Positions 1 through 5,354 of a stretch of 5,394 nucleotides of DNA are shown here, one piece after another (the first letter of the stretch is position 1; each line of letters begins with the position of its first letter). Source of the stretch: Betaproteobacteria bacterium (GTDB lineage Bacteria; Pseudomonadota; Gammaproteobacteria; Burkholderiales; SG8-39); assembly GCA_016867955.1 (NCBI GenBank), contig VGIE01000188.1, forward strand, positions 1 through 5,394. Direction: 5' to 3'. The position numbers and the translations under genes are program-made. The notes beneath the pieces are model-generated. The model worked only from the letters and a program-made list of their open reading frames with translations. It was not told where the DNA came from and ran no database searches.

Positions 1-75
1 CGCCAGAACGATGGCGACAATCGCCGAACCGAAGGCGAACCGCGTCCCTCGCGCTGCGCCTGCGCGCGACGACAT
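1..75 (-). CDS. N-terminus of an unidentified membrane or exported protein (partial, runs off left edge)
   Basis: Reading the minus strand from an ATG at 75-73, the frame stays open for 25 codons to the window edge and begins MSSRAGAARGTRFAFGSAIV, followed by AIVLA. Arginines at residues 4, 9 and 12 precede an uncharged hydrophobic run starting at residue 13. This is the layout of a signal peptide or an N-terminal membrane anchor with its positive end in the cytoplasm. No good Shine-Dalgarno precedes the ATG; an in-frame GTG ten codons upstream (position 105) is an alternative start with no better ribosome site. The gene is divergent from fbpA and shares its upstream region. Too little is visible to name a family. 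The call rests on the open frame and the typical N-terminal composition only. Confidence 0.5.
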   Translation of the reverse strand, partial: MSSRAGAARGTRFAFGSAIVAIVLA

Positions 76-280
76 GGGCAACGGAAAGAAGTCGGGGGAG
101 TTCACTCGGGACGCGACGGGCCGTTCAGGGGGATTTCAGAGGGGAAGGGGCGATTCTAGTGCGACCGGCAGACAGCGCTGCAGCGTTGCGCGGCCGCGTC
201 GCCGTCGACCGAGTTCAAGCGCCGACAAGTCAGTGCGCACCAGCCTACTCCCGGTGGCAAGGGGACATGTTTCATTTGAC
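76..280. other. Divergent intergenic region, no gene supported
   Basis: This GC-rich stretch lies between the left partial minus-strand gene and the fbpA promoter. A plus-strand frame of 91 codons crosses it (11-286), but it is rich in Arg, Ser and Ala, resembles no family I know, has no ribosome site, and overlaps the more plausible minus-strand start. I do not call it a gene. On the minus strand a TAGAAT hexamer (158-153) could be a -10 element for the left gene, but no matching -35 lies at the right distance. Composition shifts from GC-rich to AT-rich at about 265, where the fbpA control region begins. Confidence 0.45.
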
Positions 281-309
281 TTGTAATTGAGAATCATTCG
301 CATCATAAT
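281..309 (+). promoter_or_regulatory. Candidate sigma-70 promoter of fbpA
   Basis: TTGTAA (281-286, 4 of 6 matches to the -35 consensus) and CATAAT (304-309, 5 of 6 to the -10) are separated by exactly 17 bases in an AT-rich island. Transcription would begin near 316, leaving a leader of about 36 bases before the fbpA ATG. A better -35 hexamer, TTGACT at 276-281, is too far (22 bases) from this -10. The spacer is occupied by the Fur box, the usual geometry for iron repression. Confidence 0.5.
283..301. promoter_or_regulatory. Fur box (iron-responsive operator) upstream of fbpA
   Basis: Aligned on its AATCATT core (292-298), this 19-mer matches the classical Fur consensus GATAATGATAATCATTATC at 13 of 19 positions, with the stretch TTGAGAATCATTCGCATCA giving the typical betaproteobacterial appearance. 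It lies between the predicted -35 and -10 elements of fbpA, so iron-loaded Fur bound here would block RNA polymerase. The gene downstream encodes a ferric-iron-binding protein, which makes iron repression the natural reading. Binding itself is inferred. Confidence 0.72.
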
Positions 310-351
310 TTCGATACTATCATCTTAACCATCTGATTAACGCAGGATTTA

Positions 352-1383
352 ATGATTCCTAGCAAAGGAAGTACGCTCGTGCTGGCGGCCATCATTGCTG
401 GCACCAGCACAGGTGTCTACGCGCAGCAAAAGGTGCTCAATCTCTACACCGCGCGCCACTACCAAACCGACGAGGCGCTCTACACCGGCTTCACCAAGCA
501 GACCGGCATCGCCATCAACCGCATCGAGGGCGGCGAGGACGCGCTCTTCGAGCGCATCAAGAATGAAGGCGCCAACAGCCCGGCCGACGTGTTCATCACC
601 GTGGACATCGGCCGCATCTGGCGTGCCGACCAGGCTGGCATCTTCGCGCCGGTGAAGTCGGCCGTGCTGGAGGCGCGCATCCCGGCCTCCTATCGCGACC
701 CGGCGGGCAACTGGTTCGGCTTTTCGGCGCGCGCACGCGTGATCGCCTACAACAAGGCGGCAGTCAAGGCCGGCGAACTGGCCAACTATGAAGACCTCGC
801 CGACCCGAAGTGGAAAAACGCCGTCTGCATCCGTACCTCGACGCACCCCTACAACCTGTCGCTCATGGCCAGCCTGATTGCCCACAATGGCGAGGCGAGG
901 ACCGAGGAATGGGTCAAGGGACTCACCGCCAACCTCGCCCGCTCGCCCAAGGGCGGCGACACCGACCAGCTCATGGGCGCTGCTGCCGGCGAGTGCAAGA
1001 TCGCCGTGGCCAACACCTACTACATCGCGCGCCTGATGCGCTCCGCGCGTCCCAACGAGAAGGCGGCGGCGGAAAAGCTGGGCCTGGTGTTCCCGAACCA
1101 GGCCAGCCGCGGCACGCACATGAACATCTCCGGCGGCGGCATGCTGAAAAATGCGCCGCACAAGGACGCCGCCGTGAAATTCCTCGAGTACCTCGCCGGC
1201 GACGAGGCGCAGCGCTACTTCGCCGAGGGCAACAACGAATGGCCGACCGTGCGCGGCGTGAAGATCAGCAATCCGGCGCTTGCCGCGATGGGCGAGTTCA
1301 AGGCCGATGCGATCAACGTGGCGCAACTGGGCAACAACCAGCCTGCCGCGCAGCGGATTGCCGACCGGGTGGGGTTCAAATAG
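352..1383 (+). CDS. fbpA: Fe3+ ABC transporter periplasmic substrate-binding protein (FbpA/FutA family)
   Basis: The 343-residue product should bind ferric iron in the periplasm and deliver it to an FbpB-type permease. Residues 1-24 form a signal peptide: Lys5, a hydrophobic core at 9-17, and a VYA cleavage site before Gln25. The mature protein opens with the family pattern VLNLYTARHY (Tyr32, His36, Tyr37). It also carries the double tyrosine in NTYYIARL (Tyr223, Tyr224), the position of the iron-coordinating pair in this family. Cys159 (VCIRTS) and Cys215 (GECKIA) match cysteines I recall in FutA/IdiA-type relatives and may form a disulfide. Length is normal. The ATG at 352 is supported by AGGA at 344-347 and by the signal peptide beginning there. 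It is transcribed alone, toward efp, from a Fur-box promoter. FutA-like rather than neisserial FbpA is the closer subtype; the exact metal cannot be proven from sequence. Confidence 0.92.
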   Translation: MIPSKGSTLVLAAIIAGTSTGVYAQQKVLNLYTARHYQTDEALYTGFTKQTGIAINRIEGGEDALFERIKNEGANSPADVFITVDIGRIWRADQAGIFAPVKSAVLEARIPASYRDPAGNWFGFSARARVIAYNKAAVKAGELANYEDLADPKWKNAVCIRTSTHPYNLSLMASLIAHNGEARTEEWVKGLTANLARSPKGGDTDQLMGAAAGECKIAVANTYYIARLMRSARPNEKAAAEKLGLVFPNQASRGTHMNISGGGMLKNAPHKDAAVKFLEYLAGDEAQRYFAEGNNEWPTVRGVKISNPALAAMGEFKADAINVAQLGNNQPAAQRIADRVGFK

Positions 1384-1424
1384 GCGGTTCACCGTCCACG
1401 CCGGAAAGCGCGCCGGTGACCGCC
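1383..1424 (+). repeat. Inverted repeat just after the fbpA stop
   Basis: The arms GGCGGTTCACCG (1383-1394) and CGGTGACCGCC (1414-1424) pair over 11 base pairs with one bulged T, around a 19-base loop. It begins on the last base of the fbpA stop codon. It is not followed by a T run, so it is not a classical intrinsic terminator. It may protect the 3' end of the mRNA or act with Rho. Confidence 0.45.
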
Positions 1425-1460
1425 GATTCCGCCCGACACCGAGCGCGGCCTCGAATCGAA

Positions 1461-1504
1461 GTCGGAGCGCCGTAAAATGCGCGGCGCTCGACACATCGGG
1501 TTTT
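1461..1504 (+). terminator. Hairpin with nearby T run, possible fbpA terminator
   Basis: GTCGGAGCGCCG (1461-1472) pairs with CGGCGCTCGAC (1482-1492) over 11 base pairs with one bulged G, around the loop TAAAATGCG. A TTTT tract follows at 1501-1504, eight bases after the stem, which is farther than in an ideal intrinsic terminator. It is a plausible imperfect terminator for fbpA, about 80 bases past the stop. The loop itself contains TAAAAT, which could instead be a -10 element, so the function is uncertain. Confidence 0.4.
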
Positions 1505-1538
1505 GGCCGTTGCCAATGGCAATGTGCATGTACGGCCA
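1504..1538. repeat. Inverted repeat with a nested small hairpin
   Basis: TGGCCGT (1504-1510) and ACGGCCA (1532-1538) are perfect 7-base arms. Inside them TGCC (1511-1514) and GGCA (1518-1521) form a second short stem around AAT. The element lies between converging genes and is not followed by a T run on either strand. Its role is unknown. Confidence 0.4.
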
Positions 1539-1557
1539 GGATTTCAGCACTGCAAAC

Positions 1558-1585
1558 GAGAAAGGGCACCGCCGGCGCCCTTCTC
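1558..1585 (-). terminator. Intrinsic terminator of efp
   Basis: On the minus strand GAGAAGGGCGCC folds onto GGTGCCCTTTCTC, a stem of about 12 base pairs with one bulge and one mismatch and a short GGC-type loop. It begins 26 bases beyond the efp stop and is followed by GTTTGC, a weak T-rich tail. Read on the plus strand the same hairpin is possible but lacks a T run, so it fits the minus-strand transcript best. It may stop both converging transcripts. Confidence 0.65.
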
Positions 1586-1610
1586 AATGCTTCAAGCTGG
1601 TGCTGCCGGC

Positions 1611-2171
1611 TCAGCCCTTGGAGCGTGAGCGGTACTCGTTGGTGCGGGTGTCGATCTCGATCTTGTCGCCAGTCGCGCAGAACAGCGGCACCTGGATCTC
1701 GAAGCCGGTCCTCAGCTTGGCGGGCTTCATGACCTTGCCCGAGGTGTCGCCGCGCACCGCAGGCTCGGTGTAGATGATCTCGCGCACCACGGCCTGCGGG
1801 ATGTCCACCGAGATCGGGCGGTCGTTGTAGATCGTCACTTCGGCCGGCATGCCCTCTTCCAGGTAGTTCAGTGCGTCGCCCATGTTCTCGGCATCGACCT
1901 CGTACTGGTTGAACTCGGCGTCCATGAAGACATAGAACGGTTCGGCAAAGTAGGAGTAGGTCACCTCCTTGCGGTCGAGGTTGACCATCTCGAACTTCTC
2001 GTCGGCGCGATAAACAGTCTCGGTGCCGGCACCGGTGAGTAGATTCCTCAGCTTCATCTTCACGACCGATGCATTGCGGCCGGACTTGCTGAATTCGGCC
2101 TTCTGCACCACGAGGGCGTCCTTGCCGACCATGATGACGTTTCCTGCGCGGACTTCCTGGGCGATTTTCAT
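1611..2171 (-). CDS. efp: Translation elongation factor P, Arg32 (rhamnosylated) type
   Basis: EF-P binds between the P and E sites of the ribosome and promotes peptide bonds at polyproline stretches. The 186-residue product has normal length and the usual three beta-barrel domains (about 1-64, 65-127 and 128-186). The acceptor loop reads KAEFSKSGRNASVVK with arginine at residue 32, the type rhamnosylated by EarP in Pseudomonas and Neisseria, instead of the lysine-34 type modified by EpmA/EpmB in E. coli. The C-terminal region has YTEPAVRGDTSGKVMK and GDKIEIDTRTNEYRSR, close to the Pseudomonas protein. The ATG at 2171 gives MKIAQEVRAG, the standard N-terminus; the frame runs 37 codons farther upstream, but that part has no family character. 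AAGG at 2185-2182 is a ribosome site with a rather long 10-base spacer. The modifying enzyme earP lies just upstream on the same strand. Confidence 0.97.
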   Translation of the reverse strand: MKIAQEVRAGNVIMVGKDALVVQKAEFSKSGRNASVVKMKLRNLLTGAGTETVYRADEKFEMVNLDRKEVTYSYFAEPFYVFMDAEFNQYEVDAENMGDALNYLEEGMPAEVTIYNDRPISVDIPQAVVREIIYTEPAVRGDTSGKVMKPAKLRTGFEIQVPLFCATGDKIEIDTRTNEYRSRSKG

Positions 2172-2314
2172 GTTCGCGGTACCTTGATGTATTCGTTGCC
2201 GAACGTGGCGGTTGCTTCGCCATATTGCGATGCAATACGCCAATTCAATGGCAACCGGATGAATGCAGGCAGGCCGAATCACCGAATCGAAACGGGCAGG
2301 TTCAGACGCGGGAT
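2172..2314 (-). promoter_or_regulatory. earP-efp intergenic leader, possible own efp promoter
   Basis: This 143-base gap separates the earP stop from the efp start. There is no terminator-like hairpin with a T run just after earP, so read-through is possible. It is more AT-rich than the flanking genes. On the minus strand TTGAAT (2246-2241) and CAATAT (2225-2220) resemble -35 and -10 boxes, but the 15-base spacing is short. An efp promoter is likely here because EF-P is needed at higher levels than EarP, yet I cannot place it firmly. Confidence 0.35.
2209..2257 (-). repeat. Nested inverted repeats in the efp leader
   Basis: Outer arms CGGTTGC (2209-2215) and GCAACCG (2251-2257) enclose a perfect inner repeat TATTGC-GAT-GCAATA (2223-2237). 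If the transcript runs through from earP or starts upstream of 2257, the RNA can fold into a branched hairpin 38 bases before the efp start codon. An alternative pairing, GCCAT (2219-2223) with ATGGC (2248-2252), competes with the outer stem. The inner palindrome could equally be a protein-binding site. Confidence 0.4.
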
Positions 2315-3541
2315 TCAGGCGGCGGACGATTCTAACCGATCGGCGCAGAATTGCGCCAGTTTTTCGGCCAAATTCCTGGCAAAATCAAGCTCTTTCTTCC
2401 ATTTTCGGGCATGGCTTGCCAGCGCTGGCCGGTGCGGCGCCAGCGCCACCCAGGCCGCGTCGCAGCCCACACCGTCTTCGCAACCCAGCGCCGCGTCCAT
2501 CCCATTCCAGGCATGCCAGAGGCGGCGCAGGGCGGCGGCCGGTTCCGCCGCCAGCCCGGCACACCAATGGTCGAGGAAGGCATCGAGCTTCGCCCGGTGC
2601 GCCTGGCCGGCCTGCGGGTAGATGTGCCAGACCAGCGGGCGCGCCGCCCACTGCGCGCGCACGAAGGAATCCTCCCCGCGCACGAAGTTCCAGTCGCAGG
2701 CCCAGAGCAGCTCGTCGTAATCCGACTGCGGCAGGAAAGGCACGAGGCGCACTTCGAGACTGCCACGCTTCAGCGCGTCGCCATCGCGGGCGGCAGCCCG
2801 CCCAAAATGCGCCAGCACTTGCGGCCGCAAACGCCCGGGCGGCAGTGCGGCGATAACCAGCTCGGTACCGACCGACCACGCGTTCAGCAGTCCATTCACC
2901 CCCGCGTTCTCGTAGCCGAACAGCGATACCGAAAACGCATCCGGCGCCGGCGCGGCAAAACCGCGCGCCTGCCAGAACAGGTTGCGCGCCTGCGGGTCGG
3001 CGAGGAAGGCATCGCGGCGCGCATCCAGCCCGGCTTCCCTGATCAGTCCGCCACTGGCCGCCACGAAGCCCGGAAAGAAGAAGTAGCGCGCGAGCGGCAG
3101 GCGCGGATGCGGCGAGGGCAGCCCATGGTGCGAGGCGACCCAGGGCTCGGCGCTCAGATACTCGAGCGTGATCCAAAGCGATTTCGGCCTGCGTACGGCC
3201 ATGGCCTCGGCATAGGTCTCGGGCAGGCCACAGCCGAAACCTTCGACAGCGATGTCGGCGGAGGCGCCGCGCCAAGGCGCGGTGCCGATCGCCGCATCAT
3301 CCCAGCGCAGTATCTCGACGCCCTCGACCTGCTGGCGCGCCGCTTGCACATCGACCGCCGGGCACAGCGAATGCAGGACTTCGGGCGCATCGATCCACAG
3401 GCGCACAGCGCCTGCCCCGCGCGCAACCAGCTCGCGCGCCAGGCGCCAGCACACCGCCGCATCGCCGTAGTTGTCGACGACCCGGCAGAACACGTCCCAG
3501 CTCCTGGCCGCGCTGCCCCTCCCCACGACCGCCCCCGCCAC
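2315..3541 (-). CDS. earP: EF-P arginine-32 rhamnosyltransferase EarP (formerly DUF2331)
   Basis: EarP transfers rhamnose from dTDP-beta-L-rhamnose to Arg32 of EF-P in the cytoplasm, with inversion of configuration. The 408-residue product has the two Rossmann-like halves of a GT-B enzyme. WDVFCRVVDNYGDAAVCWRL (15-34) carries Asp23 and Asp27, equivalent to the essential Asp13 and Asp17 of the Pseudomonas putida enzyme. WITLEYLSAE (123-132), FFFPGF (154-159) and GGLIRE (164-169) are family signatures. VRGEDSFVRAQW (287-298) is the conserved donor-binding segment, and HIYPQ (306-310) follows. All expected key residues appear present. The start is uncertain: GTG at 3541 gives 14 residues before the conserved Trp, whereas GTG at 3526 leaves nine and is nearer the four of P. 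putida. The gene follows fbpB after 6 bases and precedes its substrate gene efp. The dTDP-rhamnose pathway is not in the window. Confidence 0.95.
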   Translation of the reverse strand: MAGAVVGRGSAARSWDVFCRVVDNYGDAAVCWRLARELVARGAGAVRLWIDAPEVLHSLCPAVDVQAARQQVEGVEILRWDDAAIGTAPWRGASADIAVEGFGCGLPETYAEAMAVRRPKSLWITLEYLSAEPWVASHHGLPSPHPRLPLARYFFFPGFVAASGGLIREAGLDARRDAFLADPQARNLFWQARGFAAPAPDAFSVSLFGYENAGVNGLLNAWSVGTELVIAALPPGRLRPQVLAHFGRAAARDGDALKRGSLEVRLVPFLPQSDYDELLWACDWNFVRGEDSFVRAQWAARPLVWHIYPQAGQAHRAKLDAFLDHWCAGLAAEPAAALRRLWHAWNGMDAALGCEDGVGCDAAWVALAPHRPALASHARKWKKELDFARNLAEKLAQFCADRLESSAA

Positions 3542-3547
3542 CGCCTG

Positions 3548-5245
3548 CTACTTTGCCGCGGCCTGGCCGCCGCCACTGCCGCTGCCGCCGCGCGTGCGCG
3601 CGATGGCGCGCGACAGCACGATGAGAGGGACGGAGCCGACGGCGACGATGACGAGCGAGGCGGCCGCGGCCTCAGGCAGGCGCTCGTCCTTGGCCATGTT
3701 GTAGGCCTGCACGGCCAACGTGTCGAAATTGAAGGGGCGCATGGCGAATGTTGCCGGCAGTTCCTTCATCACGTCGACAAACACCATGAGGCCGGCGGTG
3801 AGCAGGGTGCCGCGCAGTATCGGCACGTGCACGCGCGCCAGCGTCTGCGCCGGCGTGAGCCCCAGCACGCGCGCGGCGTCCTCCATGCTGGGGCGCACCT
3901 TGGTCAGGCCGGCTTCCACGGTCTGCAGCGCGACGGCGAGGAAACGCACCAGGTAGGCATACACCAGCGCGGCGATGCCGCCGGTGAATAGCAGCCCGAG
4001 CTTGATGCCGAATTGCGCTTCGGCCCAGTGAGCGACGAGATTGTCGAAGCGCGTCACCGGCACCAGGATACCCACGGCGATCACCGCGCCCGGCACCGCG
4101 TAGCCAAGGCCGGCAATGCGGTTGGCCACCGCGACCTCGCGGTGCTTTACCACACGCGCCGAATAGGCCAGCACCGCCGCCAGCGCCACCGCCGCGACTG
4201 CGGTGACCCCGGCCAGGAACAGGCTGTTGCCGATCAGCCGGTAGAAGCGCGTCGTGAGCAGCGGTTCGGTCTCCGTCCACACCACCTGGCCGAGGATGCC
4301 GGCTGGCAGCAGGAAACCCAGCAACGGCGGAATCGCGCAGAGCACCATCACCACCCAGGCGCGCCACCCTGAGAGCACATGCGGGCGGCTCATCGGCTGC
4401 GAGGCGACGTTGTAGTATCGTGCACGGCCGCGGTTCCAGTGCTCGACGAAGACCAGCACGGCAACGACGCCCAGCAGCAGCGCCGCGAGCTGCGCCGCCG
4501 CCACCTGGTCGCCCATCGAATACCAGGCCCGGTAGATGCCGGCGGTGAAGGTGTTGACGGCAAAGTAGGACACGGTGCCGAAGTCGGCCAGCGTCTCCAT
4601 CAGCGCCAGCGAGGTGCCTGCAGCAACGGCCGGACGCGCCAGCGGCAGCCCGACGGAGAAGAAGGTGCCCCATACGCCGCGCCCCATCTGCCGGCCGGCC
4701 TCGATCAGGCTCATCGACTGCTCGAGGAAGGCGGCGCGCGCGATCAGGTAGACATAGGGATACAGCACGAAGGAAAACATCGCGATGGCCCCCGAGGTCG
4801 AGCGCACCTCGGGAAACCAGTACTCGCGCGCCTGCCAGCCGGTGACATCGCGCAGCATCGACTGCACTGGCCCGGCGAACTGCAGGAAATCGGTGTAGGC
4901 ATAGGCCATGACGTAGGCAGGCATGGCCAGCGGAAGGATCAGCGCCCATTCGAGGAAGCCGCGCCCCGGGAACCTGAACCAGGCCACGAACCACGCGGCG
5001 AAGATGCCGATGGCGTTGACGCCGATCGCCACCCCCAACAGCACGATCACGGTGGTCCCCACATACTCCGGCAGCACCGTCGCCGCAAGATGGTTCCACG
5101 TCCCCTGTGACGGCAGAAACACATGGCCGACCACGACGACGATGGGCGCCGCCAGCACGATTGCAATCAGGATGCTGGCCCAGCCCAGCGGGCGCTGGAC
5201 GCCCGTTTCGCGCGCCCCGGCGTTCGCGGCAATGGCATTGGACAT
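3548..5245 (-). CDS. fbpB: Fe3+ ABC transporter permease, fused two-domain FbpB/FutB type
   Basis: The 565-residue inner-membrane protein should form the iron channel, fed by FbpA and powered by an FbpC-type ATPase. It is a tandem duplication: about 12 hydrophobic segments (roughly 22-44, 62-90, 100-120, 152-174, 205-225, 252-268, 293-322, 338-362, 380-397, 418-440, 480-500, 526-546). Each half carries an EAA coupling loop: EAGRQMGRGVWGTFFSVGLP at 182-201, and EDAARVLGLTPAQTLARVHV at 455-474 followed by PILRG. The segment DVMKELPATFAMRPFNFDTL (491-510) is typical of ferric-iron permeases. The tail is Gly/Ser/Ala-rich (TRGGSGSGGGQAAAK). I chose the ATG at 5245 (MSNAIAANAG). A TTG at 5287 would add 14 residues but has no ribosome site. 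The ATG also lacks a clear one, so leaderless translation is possible. The stop lies 6 bases before earP, so the two are probably co-transcribed. Confidence 0.92.
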   Translation of the reverse strand: MSNAIAANAGARETGVQRPLGWASILIAIVLAAPIVVVVGHVFLPSQGTWNHLAATVLPEYVGTTVIVLLGVAIGVNAIGIFAAWFVAWFRFPGRGFLEWALILPLAMPAYVMAYAYTDFLQFAGPVQSMLRDVTGWQAREYWFPEVRSTSGAIAMFSFVLYPYVYLIARAAFLEQSMSLIEAGRQMGRGVWGTFFSVGLPLARPAVAAGTSLALMETLADFGTVSYFAVNTFTAGIYRAWYSMGDQVAAAQLAALLLGVVAVLVFVEHWNRGRARYYNVASQPMSRPHVLSGWRAWVVMVLCAIPPLLGFLLPAGILGQVVWTETEPLLTTRFYRLIGNSLFLAGVTAVAAVALAAVLAYSARVVKHREVAVANRIAGLGYAVPGAVIAVGILVPVTRFDNLVAHWAEAQFGIKLGLLFTGGIAALVYAYLVRFLAVALQTVEAGLTKVRPSMEDAARVLGLTPAQTLARVHVPILRGTLLTAGLMVFVDVMKELPATFAMRPFNFDTLAVQAYNMAKDERLPEAAAASLVIVAVGSVPLIVLSRAIARTRGGSGSGGGQAAAK

Positions 5246-5252
5246 GCAGGCG

Positions 5253-5258
5253 ATTGTA
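5253..5258 (-). promoter_or_regulatory. Possible -10 element of fbpB
   Basis: On the minus strand TACAAT (5 of 6 matches to TATAAT) lies seven bases before the fbpB ATG. No good -35 hexamer is found 16-18 bases upstream; TTGCGC (5287-5282) is 23 bases away. If the element is real, the transcript would start at or next to the ATG, giving a leaderless message, which would fit the absence of a Shine-Dalgarno sequence. Confidence 0.28.
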
Positions 5259-5290
5259 GTTGCAAGCCGGCTTCCATGCCCGCGCAAGAC

Positions 5291-5309
5291 AGGAATGATT
5301 CTTGTTGAG
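5291..5309. promoter_or_regulatory. Candidate Fur box between divergent fbpB and the right-hand gene
   Basis: On the minus strand this site contains AGAATCATTC, a 10-base string identical to part of the fbpA Fur box. Aligned to the 19-base Fur consensus it matches 10 of 19 positions, with the AATCATT half perfect and the other half poor. It overlaps the likely -35 region of the rightward gene and sits 46 bases upstream of the fbpB start, so one bound Fur dimer could affect both directions. Confidence 0.45.
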
Positions 5310-5330
5310 CGCCTCCCCCCCGCCTATAAT
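5302..5330 (+). promoter_or_regulatory. Candidate promoter of the right-hand gene
   Basis: A perfect TATAAT (5325-5330) has a weak TTGTTG (5302-5307, 3 of 6 matches to the -35) 17 bases upstream. A closer match, TTGAGC at 5305-5310, has only a 14-base spacer. Transcription would start near 5337, about 18 bases before the ATG at 5355, leaving room for the GGAG ribosome site. The -35 lies inside the candidate Fur box. Confidence 0.5.
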
Positions 5331-5354
5331 TCCCACAGGATGGAGACCAAGCCC

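Noticed and set aside
11..286. A 91-codon plus-strand open frame before fbpA
   Set aside because: Arg/Ser-rich translation, no ribosome site, overlaps the fbpA promoter and the more convincing minus-strand start of the left gene.
309..327. A second Fur box next to the first
   Set aside because: Only 8 of 19 positions match the consensus, about what AT-rich sequence gives by chance.
349..2235. A 628-codon minus-strand open frame antisense to fbpA and overlapping efp in another frame
   Set aside because: It is a by-product of high GC content. Its product is Arg/Gly/His-rich with no recognisable family and lies opposite a clear fbpA and out of frame with a clear efp.
2172..2282. A 37-residue N-terminal extension of EF-P
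   Set aside because: The standard EF-P N-terminus begins at the ATG at 2171. The upstream in-frame codons show no EF-P similarity and fall in the leader repeats.
2274..2288. Short direct repeat CCGAATC-A-CCGAATC after earP
   Set aside because: Two copies of seven bases only, with no sign of a mobile-element target duplication or an array.
2351..3991. A 546-codon plus-strand open frame antisense to earP and the end of fbpB
   Set aside because: Low-complexity Arg/Gln/Ala-rich translation with no family character, opposite two well-recognised genes.
3672..5336. A 554-codon minus-strand frame overlapping fbpB
   Set aside because: Shadow of fbpB in another frame. It lacks membrane segments and family motifs, while the fbpB frame has both EAA loops.
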